52,820 bases of DNA. It comes from CAZHMN01 sp964533705. Lineage in GTDB: Bacteria; Electryoneota; B3-LCP. A program made the position numbers and the translations under genes. The notes below the pieces were generated by a model, which did no database searches, was not told where the DNA came from, and saw nothing but the letters and a program-made list of their open reading frames with translations. Positions 33,707 to 41,951 of this stretch are shown here, one piece after another. Every line of letters begins with the position of its first letter. The stretch's first letter is position 1. Location: positions 1 through 52,820 of the forward strand of contig CAZHMN010000009.1 of NCBI GenBank assembly GCA_964533705.1. The letters run 5' to 3'.

Positions 33707-34044
33707 ATGAGATCAAGAGTCCGGATTTCGAAGAATCTGGACTTACGCAATTTTAAGCACGGTTTTTTTGTTTGGATTGATATTTANNNNNNNNNNNNNN
33801 NNNNNNNNNNNNNNNNNNNNNNNNNNNNNNNNNNNNNNNNNNNNNNNNNNNNNNNNNNNNNNNNNNNNNNNNNNNNNNNNNNNNNNTTATCACGGTTATA
33901 GCAGCGGGGATCTACAACGTCATCTGCGGCTGGATCGGTGGGCTGCGCCTGGAGCTGGAGGCGGCTCCGGACGTATATTCACAAACCGCTGTTTCACCAC
34001 CCACTGCGCCGCCTCCTCAACAGGGGGGTACGCCTGGTGCCTGA
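33707..34044 (+). CDS. Small membrane protein (DUF3566-like), interrupted by the assembly gap
   Basis: The 5' part (MRSRVRISKNLDLRNFKHGF, then hydrophobic) runs into the N run. After the gap a frame reads ITVIAAGIYNVICGWIGGLR LELEAAPD and then a Pro/Gln tail to a stop at 34042-34044. Basic N-terminus, membrane helix and YNxxxxxxGGxxLELE are the DUF3566 layout, so I join both parts as one gene. With 100 N the two parts are not in one frame, so the true gap length differs. The stop overlaps the gltX start. Confidence 0.55.
33787..33886. other. Assembly gap (100 N)
   Basis: Exactly 100 N, the usual placeholder for a scaffold join of unknown length. It lies inside the DUF3566-like gene. Confidence 0.98.
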
Positions 34045-35470
34045 CGTAGTGGTGCGCTTTGCGCCCAGTCCTACGGGTTATCTTCACGTCGGTGGGGCGC
34101 GTACCGCGCTTTTCAACTGGCTATTCGCCAGGCACCACGGTGGCAGATTTCTGCTGCGCATCGAGGACACAGACCGCCAGAGATCCACTCCTGAGGCTAT
34201 AGAGGCTATTTTCGAAGGGTTGCGCTGGCTGGGCCTGGACTGGGACGGCGAACCGCTATTCCAATCGACTCGATTGAAGCAACATCAGGAGTTGGTTTCT
34301 GAACTCCTCGAAAAAGGAGCGGCTTATCGCTGTTTCTGCGATCCGCAAGTGCTGGCCGAGCAGCAGCGTGAAGCGCAGGCGGATCAGCGGCTCTACTGCT
34401 ATCCGGGTACCTGCCGCCAACTTTCCACAGTCGAAGTTTCGAGAAGGCTTGAAGCGGGGGAGCCGTTTGCCGTGCGTTTTCGCACACCCCCCGGGAAGAC
34501 GTCCTTTGACGACGCGGTGCACGGCCGAATCGAAGTGGATCATCGGGAGATTGACGATTTCATCCTCCTCAGGCGGGATGGTATGCCGGTCTACCAGGTC
34601 GCCGTCGTCTCTGACGACCTCTTTATGGGAATTACCCATATAATCCGGGGCGACGACCACATTTCCAACACTCCCAAGCAGATATTGATTTACCAGGCTC
34701 TGGGCAAGCCGGTGCCCCAATTCGCCCATGTTCCCTTAATCTTGGGGCCGGATAAGAAACGCCTTTCCAAGAGGCACGGGGCTACCTCTGTGACCGAGTA
34801 TCGCGATCGGGGAATTCACCGGGAGGCTATGCGGAATTTTCTGGCGCTGATGGGCTGGTCGCCGGGAGAGGACCGGGAAATCCTGGAGATCAAAGAGATG
34901 ATTGATTTGTTCGACTTAAAGGGAATCAATCCCGCCGGCGCCGTTTTCGACGAGGAGAAGTTGCAGTGGATGAACGCCAAGTACATCTCAGCTATGCCCT
35001 CGGACGAACTCTGGGCCGAAATCGAGCCGTTTCTTCAGAAATACTGCCGAAAAGCAGGGATCATTATGCCTCCGGAAGCACTGGGAATTCAACTTGCCGG
35101 TCTGTTCAGGGAGAGGATGAAAACCTTTTCGGAAGCCCCTCAGATGGTGGATTATTTCTTGCGGGATCCGCAGTCGTACGAAGAAAAGGGTGTGAAGAAG
35201 CACTGGAAGGCGGAAACCTCTCAACGTTTGGCCCATCTTGTCGGCGCTCTGGAGAAATTACCGGAATGGCGCGCCGAGACAATCGAGTTGATTTTTGACC
35301 GGGTGGCTGAAGAAGCAGGCGTGAAACGCGGAGAGCTGATTCACCCCGTGCGGTTGGCCTTGACGGGGCGAACCGCCAGTCCCGGAATCTTTGAAGTGAT
35401 GCAAATTCTGGGTAAACCGGTCTGTCTTCGCCGAATCAGGCGAGCCGTCAAAGAAATCACGCCGTCATGA
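34037..35470 (+). CDS. gltX: Glutamyl-tRNA synthetase
   Basis: Class I synthetase charging tRNA-Glu, 477 residues, full length. GTG 34037 (MPDVVVRFAPSPTGYLHVGG) is chosen: AGGGGGG (34022-34028) is 8 bases upstream, and the longer frame from 33938 is unlike the family. The HIGH-equivalent APSPTGYLHVGGARTALFNW and the KMSKS-equivalent KRLSKRHGA near residue 241 are intact. The C-terminal anticodon-binding domain is complete. It could be discriminating or non-discriminating; gatCAB is not in view. Confidence 0.95.
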   Translation: MPDVVVRFAPSPTGYLHVGGARTALFNWLFARHHGGRFLLRIEDTDRQRSTPEAIEAIFEGLRWLGLDWDGEPLFQSTRLKQHQELVSELLEKGAAYRCFCDPQVLAEQQREAQADQRLYCYPGTCRQLSTVEVSRRLEAGEPFAVRFRTPPGKTSFDDAVHGRIEVDHREIDDFILLRRDGMPVYQVAVVSDDLFMGITHIIRGDDHISNTPKQILIYQALGKPVPQFAHVPLILGPDKKRLSKRHGATSVTEYRDRGIHREAMRNFLALMGWSPGEDREILEIKEMIDLFDLKGINPAGAVFDEEKLQWMNAKYISAMPSDELWAEIEPFLQKYCRKAGIIMPPEALGIQLAGLFRERMKTFSEAPQMVDYFLRDPQSYEEKGVKKHWKAETSQRLAHLVGALEKLPEWRAETIELIFDRVAEEAGVKRGELIHPVRLALTGRTASPGIFEVMQILGKPVCLRRIRRAVKEITPS

Positions 35471-35544
35471 CGTGGTAAATATTGCCGTTATTTCGGGCTG
35501 TGATGCAGATCAAGTTTATTTTTGAGGGGCGTGGAAAATATGAC

Positions 35545-35573
35545 TTGACAAGGTGGGAGCAGAATGCTTAAAT
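35545..35573 (+). promoter_or_regulatory. Promoter of the C39-like peptidase gene
   Basis: Perfect TTGACA (35545-35550), 17 bases, TTAAAT (35568-35573). The start codon is 86 bases beyond the -10 box. Confidence 0.6.
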
Positions 35574-35658
35574 TTATACTTGAAAGAGTGTATCTGCTCG
35601 TTATCTACGGAATTTCCATTAAAAGAAATTCATCATGAGGTAATACAAGGAGAATCCC

Positions 35659-37392
35659 ATGAAACTTGTCTCCTGGTTTTTGGTTCTGCTACTTCTGACA
35701 ATCACTGCATACGCCACGCCCATACCGCAGGGTACAGCTCAGCACGCGGCGGAATGGGCTGCTGAATCCGTTTGGGGGGAACTGAACCTCCTCGAATCCG
35801 CCGTTCTGCTCAGGCCTGACGGCAATCCCTCGGTTTACTGCTTTATCTTCGGCAGGAACGGTGTGACTTCGATTGACGAAAGCATAATTCTGACCGGTTA
35901 TGAGATGCGTCAAGCCGGGCAGATCGAAGAAGGTTGGGAATTCGCCCGGGATCCCGAATCCTACGTATATGCCATCGTATCAGTTGATGATCAATACGGC
36001 CCGATCCTGGAAATGTGCGATGGTTTGCCCGCACACAAAATTTTCAGGGAAGACGTAAAGGACATGGGTGAAGCGCTGTTCGGGACAAACGTGGAAATCT
36101 ATGAAAAGTACTATCTCTTACCTCTTGAAAACTGGTACAAGGTGTCCGATGGAGTGGATACCGCCATCGTCAATCCACGGAGAATGATGTCAGTGGATCC
36201 CGACGTTTTCGCTGTTTTTGAGACGAGGTACGATTTTCCCGGTAATCCTACGGCTCCTTACTACTGGGAACTGGTGGCCACTGTGCCGGTACCCGCTGCG
36301 GATGATGAGGGCTACATTCCCGACGTTCCCAACTACGATCAAGAAGACACCGATTGCGGTCCCCATTCATCCGCCCAGGCGGTGGGCTATTGGGACGACC
36401 ACACTTACCAGGGGCAGGGTCCCTGGGATCTCCTGATTGACACCGATTTCTGGGGTCTGCGCGATGAAATGCGCAGCGCCATGGGTTGGGTACCCGGTGG
36501 AGGCGTTACGGTCGAAGAGATTCAAGAGGGCATTGAGACGGTCTGCAACGATCCAGCCTATAATAACAATTATAATTTCGATGCTGTGCTTCACGACAAT
36601 CCGGCTTATTCGAACTGCAGCGACGCGGTGGATGCCGGCCGTCCGGGGGTGATCTGCACCTATAATCATCCCACCTACGGCAACCACGCTATGACTCTGG
36701 TGGGTTATAATGACACGCCCACGCAGATGATCCAGGTGCACGATAACTGGCCGCCCTCGTGGGACGAACCCTGGTTGGAATGGAATTCGACCTTCGACGC
36801 CTTCGTTGACGTTTTTCCCAGCGGGGGAGCCGTTACACCGATTGAGCTATCCAGCTTTACCGGGAGCTTTAAAGATGGTCTGGTCGAGCTCGTCTGGGTA
36901 ACCGCCTGCGAGATAAACTGCTACGGCTACAATATCCTGCGGGTGGAAGATGGTGGCTACACCTCGGTCAACACCGATGTGATTCCCAGCACGGGAAGCA
37001 GTTGTGAAACGGCAACTTACACTTACGTTGACGGCAGCGTAGCGCCCGGGCAGGCGTACGAATATGCTTTGCAGACGCTGTTCACCGACGGTCGTTCTGA
37101 GATTTCCGCCACCGTGAACGTGAGAACCTTGAGACACGAGTTAGCTCAAAATACGCCCAATCCCTTCAATCCCGCCACCAGCATTCGTTACACCGTACCC
37201 CAGGCCGGTTTCGTGACGCTGACCGTTTACGACGTGATGGGTCACGAGGTGGCGACGGTGGTGAAAGAGCATCAGGAAGCATCAGCCTATACTGCGACTT
37301 TCGACGGCAGCGGACTGGCTTCCGGCATCTACTTCTACCGCCTGCAGGCGGGTGATTACACGGCCATTCGCAAGATGGTGTTGCTCAAGTAA
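35659..37392 (+). CDS. Secreted C39-like cysteine peptidase with T9SS sorting domain
   Basis: 577 residues; ATG 35659 follows AAGGAG (35647-35652) at 6 bases and starts a signal peptide (MKLVSWFLVLLLLTITAYA). Residues about 25-190 resemble a propeptide (AEWAAESVWGELNLLESAVL). The catalytic domain is papain-like, C39_2 group: Cys233 in EDTDCGPHSSAQAVGYWD, His343 in YGNHAMTLVGYND and Asp362-Asn363 in VHDNWPPSWD, so it should be active. A fibronectin-like part follows (VTPIELSSFTGSFKDGLVEL). The sorting domain is NTPNPFNPATSIRYTVP to AIRKMVLLK. Likely a surface or released protease. Single gene between its own promoter and terminator. Confidence 0.87.
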   Translation: MKLVSWFLVLLLLTITAYATPIPQGTAQHAAEWAAESVWGELNLLESAVLLRPDGNPSVYCFIFGRNGVTSIDESIILTGYEMRQAGQIEEGWEFARDPESYVYAIVSVDDQYGPILEMCDGLPAHKIFREDVKDMGEALFGTNVEIYEKYYLLPLENWYKVSDGVDTAIVNPRRMMSVDPDVFAVFETRYDFPGNPTAPYYWELVATVPVPAADDEGYIPDVPNYDQEDTDCGPHSSAQAVGYWDDHTYQGQGPWDLLIDTDFWGLRDEMRSAMGWVPGGGVTVEEIQEGIETVCNDPAYNNNYNFDAVLHDNPAYSNCSDAVDAGRPGVICTYNHPTYGNHAMTLVGYNDTPTQMIQVHDNWPPSWDEPWLEWNSTFDAFVDVFPSGGAVTPIELSSFTGSFKDGLVELVWVTACEINCYGYNILRVEDGGYTSVNTDVIPSTGSSCETATYTYVDGSVAPGQAYEYALQTLFTDGRSEISATVNVRTLRHELAQNTPNPFNPATSIRYTVPQAGFVTLTVYDVMGHEVATVVKEHQEASAYTATFDGSGLASGIYFYRLQAGDYTAIRKMVLLK

Positions 37393-37414
37393 CTACAACC
37401 CCGAAGGAATTGAA

Positions 37415-37450
37415 AGGGCGGTTCGATGGATTTCGAGCCGCTCTTTTTGT
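37415..37450 (+). terminator. Rho-independent terminator of the C39-like peptidase gene
   Basis: AGGGCGGTTCGA (37415-37426) pairs with TCGAGCCGCTCT (37433-37444) with two G-T pairs, followed by TTTTGTT. Confidence 0.8.
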
Positions 37451-37515
37451 TCGCTATTATTTAGCTACCGCCGATTACAGGGACCCGGCGGCACTTAGAA
37501 ATGTTAGAGATTAAA

Positions 37516-37546
37516 CCAAAAAGGCATCCCGTCCGGACGGGATGCC
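37516..37546 (-). terminator. Perfect-palindrome terminator of the FmdB-family gene
   Basis: A 24-base perfect palindrome at 37523-37546 (arms GGCATCCCGTCC) is followed on the minus strand by TTTTTGG. It lies 29 bases after the minus-strand gene. On the + strand it has only a weak T tail. Confidence 0.8.
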
Positions 37547-37575
37547 CCTGTATTTTATTGCGTCAGCGTTTTATT

Positions 37576-37800
37576 TTAATGACAGGTCTTGCAGCTTGTG
37601 GCGTGACAACTGCTGCAAGCAGAATTACCCGAGGATGAGACTGTCTTCCCGCCTGACGAAAAGCCGAAGGCGGACATCAACTTGCGGGGGGAATTGGCTC
37701 CGCATTTAGGGCATACGACATCATGGATGTCCACCGAGGCGCGCACCAACTCGTCGAATTTATTCTGGCACTTGGTGCATTCGAATTCGTAAATGGGCAT
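37576..37800 (-). CDS. FmdB-family zinc ribbon protein with Cys/His tail
   Basis: 74 residues. The zinc ribbon MPIYEFECTKCQNKFDEL with VVCPKCGA is the FmdB signature; these small proteins are regulator-like, function unproven. The C-terminal tail CSSCHATSCKTCH adds further possible metal ligands, a tail seen in some FmdB members. Alone on the minus strand, facing the C39-like peptidase gene, with its own terminator. Confidence 0.9.
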   Translation of the reverse strand: MPIYEFECTKCQNKFDELVRASVDIHDVVCPKCGANSPRKLMSAFGFSSGGKTVSSSGNSACSSCHATSCKTCH

Positions 37801-37985
37801 GGCTTCTCTTATTCGTTTACTTAAAACCTGGTTTTGGCAAGCTGAAAATGTGATTTTCCTCGCCCTTGCAAAACCGGTTAAATATTAATCTGTTCCTTTT
37901 TATTTGCTTTATTTGCTGGATATCGTTGCAGAACGGCTTGATGTTTTGAAAGCTATTCGGCGACCCGCTTTGTATAGAGTAGATG

Positions 37986-38903
37986 CTATTTCAGCCCTTC
38001 CACCCATTCCAAAGCCCTGTCAACGATCCAATCCGATATTCGTCCATCGGGCAAAAGACCCCGTTCGGCAAAATGGACATTCTTATCAGAAAACAATTCC
38101 CTACTCGCTATTTTCATTTTGCCGCAATCAAGGGTGGAATTCTGTGCCATATTGTGAACACCCATTGATAAGTATATTCCGACGACTATCGTTTTTTGGT
38201 GTTTTCCCGCTGCCTCTAAGATGATTGGTACACCTTCCGAAATGAAAGATTGACCGATTTCCACAAAAGCATAATCGAAGTACGGTATCCCCGTCTCCGA
38301 GCAGACGTAAGCTCCTATTTCCCTGCACATCGAACTCCAAATCGGTTCAAATGATTCATCTCCATGGGCGAGGAGAACTACAGCTTCGGACTCGGGTTCT
38401 GTGGATAATTCCATTACCCTGGTTAGCAGGATTTCTTTTAAAACGTTACCGGTATTCAGCGTAGGTCCTACTGTGATTTTTATTCTGGTATCAACGATCG
38501 CCGCTCCTTCCTCTTTGAGCGCCTCGAGGATTTCCCTGTCGCTGTACAGTCCTAAAATGGTGGGAACATCGAACAAGGAATGTCCTGATGGCGCGATAAA
38601 TAAGGGCACGACGTAAACCTTATCCATCCCGTCATCTTCAAAATCATTGATGACGGTATTAATGGAGGGTTCGCAGAATTCCATTAAAGCGACTCGTATT
38701 TGGCTGAATGGATTGTCCCCCCTTTCGGATAGAATGCTTTTAACTTCTTTTTCAATATTGAGAACGGGGGTGTTCCATTCCGGCCGGGGTGAGCCGTGCG
38801 CGACAATGATTAGACCTAATTTTTCTCCAGCGGAAGTGGACTCTGGCGCCAGTATCCCGGCCAGGATAGCCATAATCACAGCGGTTATTATTTTATTTAT
38901 CAT
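37986..38903 (-). CDS. CbiX-like chelatase (sirohydrochlorin cobaltochelatase family) with a signal peptide
   Basis: 305 residues. The N-terminus MINKIITAVIMAILAGILAP then ESTSAGEK looks like a cleavable signal peptide, so the protein is probably exported. The CbiX fold is duplicated: IIVAHGSPRPEWN (His36) with PLFIAPSGHSLFD (His108), and VVLLAHGDESFE (His180) with IYLSMGVHNMAQ (His250). These His residues are the metal/tetrapyrrole ligands in CbiX/CbiK enzymes. No cobalamin or siroheme gene is nearby, so the substrate is open; cobalt, iron or nickel insertion, or metal binding, are possible. The gene and its flanks are richer in A/T than their neighbours, which may indicate transfer. Confidence 0.8.
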   Translation of the reverse strand: MINKIITAVIMAILAGILAPESTSAGEKLGLIIVAHGSPRPEWNTPVLNIEKEVKSILSERGDNPFSQIRVALMEFCEPSINTVINDFEDDGMDKVYVVPLFIAPSGHSLFDVPTILGLYSDREILEALKEEGAAIVDTRIKITVGPTLNTGNVLKEILLTRVMELSTEPESEAVVLLAHGDESFEPIWSSMCREIGAYVCSETGIPYFDYAFVEIGQSFISEGVPIILEAAGKHQKTIVVGIYLSMGVHNMAQNSTLDCGKMKIASRELFSDKNVHFAERGLLPDGRISDWIVDRALEWVEGLK

Positions 38904-39073
38904 TTAATTCCACCTTTGATCGTTTGTGGTTTTTGGCATTTCAATTCAGCTCGCATCATTCGTAACCCGGACGATTAATATCCTTTATCCTCATTTATGC
39001 TGGTTTTTATGGATATGGTGTAGAAAGCAAGAAATATATTATACGGCACTCCGTTCTTTCGTCCGGTAAATAT

Positions 39074-39094
39074 AAAAAAAAACTCCATAGGAGT
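39074..39094 (-). terminator. Rho-independent terminator of the prkA-yeaH-spoVR operon
   Basis: On the minus strand ACTCC-TAT-GGAGT (39094-39082) runs into a long T run (A run 39074-39082 on +). Short stem but strong T tract, 79 bases after the spoVR stop. Confidence 0.7.
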
Positions 39095-39173
39095 CAATTC
39101 TTTTTGAAAATTCTACGTTGTTAATGCTTTAAAGTTGCAGGATAATATTTTTCGGTGTAAACCGCGAAATTTT

Positions 39174-40601
39174 CTACTCCACTTCCACCGTCTTAAATTG
39201 CTTTCCGTCGTGGACTAAGTGGTAGTTCTTGTCGTCCAGCAGGGTTTCCAGCACGACGGTGCGCCCCCAGAGGCGTTGAGTATAGGCCAGGGTTTTCTCA
39301 GCGTATTCCAAGTCCAGCTCGCGGCCGTCGTAATCGTGCTGCAGATATAGCGTACGGTTTCCCAGGTAATCGGCGTCCATGACCTTGATGACCGGCAGCG
39401 AAGCGGTTCCCACGTTCTTCAGCAGGGTCTGCTTGATTTGCTCCCAGTTCTCCTCGTCCGCCACATGCGTGACCACTCTTTCGTCGCCCTTTTTCTCGTG
39501 CTGGAAGAGATCCAGTTCTCGTGCCAGCTCTTCGGTTAGATATTGTCGGATGAAGGAGGCATCCCGGTCAGCTTCCCGCACCTGGAAGATTTTCTTCAAA
39601 CCTTCATTTCCGTTTCGGTCAAACTCATCTTTTTCTTCTTCCGACGGTTCGTTCCAGCGTTTTTCGATGTCTTCGTAGATTTTGTACCCCAGGTGATAGG
39701 GATTAATCTGCCCGGGGGTGGGTCTTAAGACCTGGTTGTGCCTGACCAGGAATTCCATGTGCAATTCCTGGGGTAATTCCAGAGAATCGAGAATTTTTCT
39801 GTGCCAGTAAGAGGCCCAGCCTTCGTTCATGATTTTGGTTTCGATCTGGGGGAGGAAGTACTGGGTTTCCTCGTGGATAATGGACAGCAGGTCTTTGGCC
39901 CATTCATCCAACTGGGGGCTGTGATCGCGCAGAAACAGCAGGAGGTCTTCTTCCGGTTCGAGGGGAATGCGCTCCAGGTCGGGAGCCTCCCATTCAGCTC
40001 GCCCGTGTATTTCCTGGTGGGGATCATCCGGGGGATGGGAGTTTTCCCAGATGTGGTCCTTCTGCTCCTCAAGCGAAAGTTTGCGGATTTCCAGGTTGCG
40101 GCGGCACTGCAGGCTCAGAGCGTGGGCGGCATCCAGAATGTAGTCAACCTTTTCCTGGCCGATGCTGGGAGCTTCAACGTAATCCCGCACCCGGTCGGCG
40201 TGAGTTTTGAAGCGTTCGATGGTGAATTCGGGTTCGGAATGCCGGAAGGTGAAGTTGTTCTTGAAGAAGTCGTTATGGGCGTAAACATGAGCGATCGTCA
40301 GAATCTGCAACAAAAGTGAATTATCCCGCATCAGGTACGCCAGGCAGGGATTGCTGTTGATGACCATTTCATAGGGCAGACCGGAGACGCCGTAGTCGTA
40401 AAGCGTCTTCTGCTTTTCATAGGCTTTGCCGAAGGACCAGTGGGGGTAGCGTGAGGGCATTCCCGAATAGGCCATGAAGCCCAGCATCTGGAAGTGGTCG
40501 CAGATTTCGAACTGCTGCGGGAAAGGATCGAGACCGAATTCTGCTACTCGCTCGAAAATGCGGTCATCCCATTTTTGCAGTTCTTCGATGGTGTAGTTCA
40601 T
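39174..40601 (-). CDS. SpoVR family protein
   Basis: 475 residues, full length. The SpoVR family start (WDDRIFERVAEFGLDPFPQQ), HWSFGKAYEKQKTLYDYGVS, and the conserved INSNPCLAYLMRDNSLLLQI and IAHVYAHNDFFKNN are all clear. Named after a Bacillus spore-cortex gene; in Gram-negatives it is the ycgB type, linked to stress and stationary phase. The biochemical role is unknown. It overlaps yeaH by 4 bases (ATGA), third gene of the prkA-yeaH-spoVR operon. Confidence 0.93.
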   Translation of the reverse strand: MNYTIEELQKWDDRIFERVAEFGLDPFPQQFEICDHFQMLGFMAYSGMPSRYPHWSFGKAYEKQKTLYDYGVSGLPYEMVINSNPCLAYLMRDNSLLLQILTIAHVYAHNDFFKNNFTFRHSEPEFTIERFKTHADRVRDYVEAPSIGQEKVDYILDAAHALSLQCRRNLEIRKLSLEEQKDHIWENSHPPDDPHQEIHGRAEWEAPDLERIPLEPEEDLLLFLRDHSPQLDEWAKDLLSIIHEETQYFLPQIETKIMNEGWASYWHRKILDSLELPQELHMEFLVRHNQVLRPTPGQINPYHLGYKIYEDIEKRWNEPSEEEKDEFDRNGNEGLKKIFQVREADRDASFIRQYLTEELARELDLFQHEKKGDERVVTHVADEENWEQIKQTLLKNVGTASLPVIKVMDADYLGNRTLYLQHDYDGRELDLEYAEKTLAYTQRLWGRTVVLETLLDDKNYHLVHDGKQFKTVEVE

Positions 40602-41818
40602 ACGGCTTCAGCGTCCTCGGTTTTGTCCACTTCAATCAGCTTGCGGAAGGAGGGCCATAAATCTTCCTTCTGCACGATTTTGACCATGCAGAAATTTTCG
40701 GCGTCTATCTGGTTGAAGAGCTGGTATAGAGTTCCGCCGTAATCCCAGGAACCCGATGGCTTAATTTCACCGTAGCCGAAGAGATTGCAGACATCGCATA
40801 GCTCTCGGACTGCTTCGAGGGCGGCGTCGTTATCCGAGGGGAAGTTATCGCCGTCGGAGGTGTGGAAGGCGTAGATGTTCCAGAGGGCGGGATGGTAACG
40901 TTCAGCGATGATGTCCAGAGCTTTGCGGTAGCCCGAACTGACGAAAGTTCCGCCGGATTCACCCTTGTGGAAAAATTCGTCCTCGTCAACCTCCCTGGCC
41001 TCGGTGTGATGAGCGATGAAGACCAGTTCGGTGTTCTGATAGCGTTGGTTGACGAACTGATAGAGCAAGAAGTAGAAACTGCGCGCCAGGTACTTTTTAA
41101 CCGTGTCCATCGAACCGGAGGTGTCCATGATGCAGATGACCACAGCATTGGATTCGAATTTCACGTCCTCGGTTAGATGGTGGTATTTTAAATCGTCATC
41201 GTGAAAGGGGAAACGCTCTTCGCCGGATTCGTTCAGCCCGTGTCTGAAGGCGCCGTTTTCGGCAGCACGGTTACTGCGCGGGCCGGTTGTGGCGTGTTTA
41301 CGGCGAATTCTGGCTTTGGCGGTTCTCTTTTTATCGAGTCTGGGGCGTATGCCCTTGGAGCGGAAGCCTTTGCGCTTGGAAAGGCGCTTTGATTCGATCT
41401 GGCGAAATTTTTTCCTCTCCCAGAAGGGCAGTTCGAGGTCCTCGAAGACGATGTCAATCAGTTCCTCGAGGCTGATGTCGGTTTCGTAGTAATCTTCGCC
41501 GGCCTGATCTCCCGCTTTGTCGCCCGATCCCGCACCCTGATCGCCGGATTTTCCTATGACGTCGCCGGGTTTGGTCTGGCCATTGCCCTGTCCGACGCCG
41601 GGAGCGTTCTGACCGTAGATGAAGCGGTATTCTTTGATGCCCTTGATGGGAACTTTGATAATCTTGTCCCGCGACTTACCGATAATGGATTCTTCGGAGA
41701 TGATGTCGGCGATATTCTCCTTGATCGCCTGGCGCACCCTCTGGCGGTGCTGCTGGCGATCGCGTGCGGAACGGTCACTTCGCTCGATGGTTTTTTCGTA
41801 TTCGTGGAAGCTGCCCAT
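40598..41818 (-). CDS. YeaH/YhbH family protein (DUF444) with von Willebrand A domain
   Basis: 406 residues. The N-terminal DUF444 region (RQRVRQAIKENIADIISEES) is followed by a low-complexity Gly/Asp linker at residues 74-108, then a basic segment, and a vWA-like domain whose metal site D232-TSGSM is intact. YeaH partners the kinase YeaG/PrkA in enteric bacteria under nitrogen or nutrient stress. It lies between prkA and spoVR, the conserved order. Confidence 0.92.
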   Translation of the reverse strand: MGSFHEYEKTIERSDRSARDRQQHRQRVRQAIKENIADIISEESIIGKSRDKIIKVPIKGIKEYRFIYGQNAPGVGQGNGQTKPGDVIGKSGDQGAGSGDKAGDQAGEDYYETDISLEELIDIVFEDLELPFWERKKFRQIESKRLSKRKGFRSKGIRPRLDKKRTAKARIRRKHATTGPRSNRAAENGAFRHGLNESGEERFPFHDDDLKYHHLTEDVKFESNAVVICIMDTSGSMDTVKKYLARSFYFLLYQFVNQRYQNTELVFIAHHTEAREVDEDEFFHKGESGGTFVSSGYRKALDIIAERYHPALWNIYAFHTSDGDNFPSDNDAALEAVRELCDVCNLFGYGEIKPSGSWDYGGTLYQLFNQIDAENFCMVKIVQKEDLWPSFRKLIEVDKTEDAEAV

Positions 41819-41951
41819 AAGACTACCAGAGTCCTGTTAAAATTTGGCGAGGCATTCAGCGGTTTCTTCATCAGATCTATGACGCTCAGGTGTATCCTCG
41901 TCTTAATCCTTTCATCCTGTCATGATGCCAATGCCTCGCCTAATCTATGAA

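Noticed and set aside
33938..34036. Longer gltX N-terminus
   Set aside because: Low-complexity Arg-rich reading with no family match; it is the shadow of the DUF3566-like reading frame. GTG 34037 fits the family start.
39801..40319. Plus-strand frame opposite spoVR
   Set aside because: Shadow of a conserved gene; no recognisable features.
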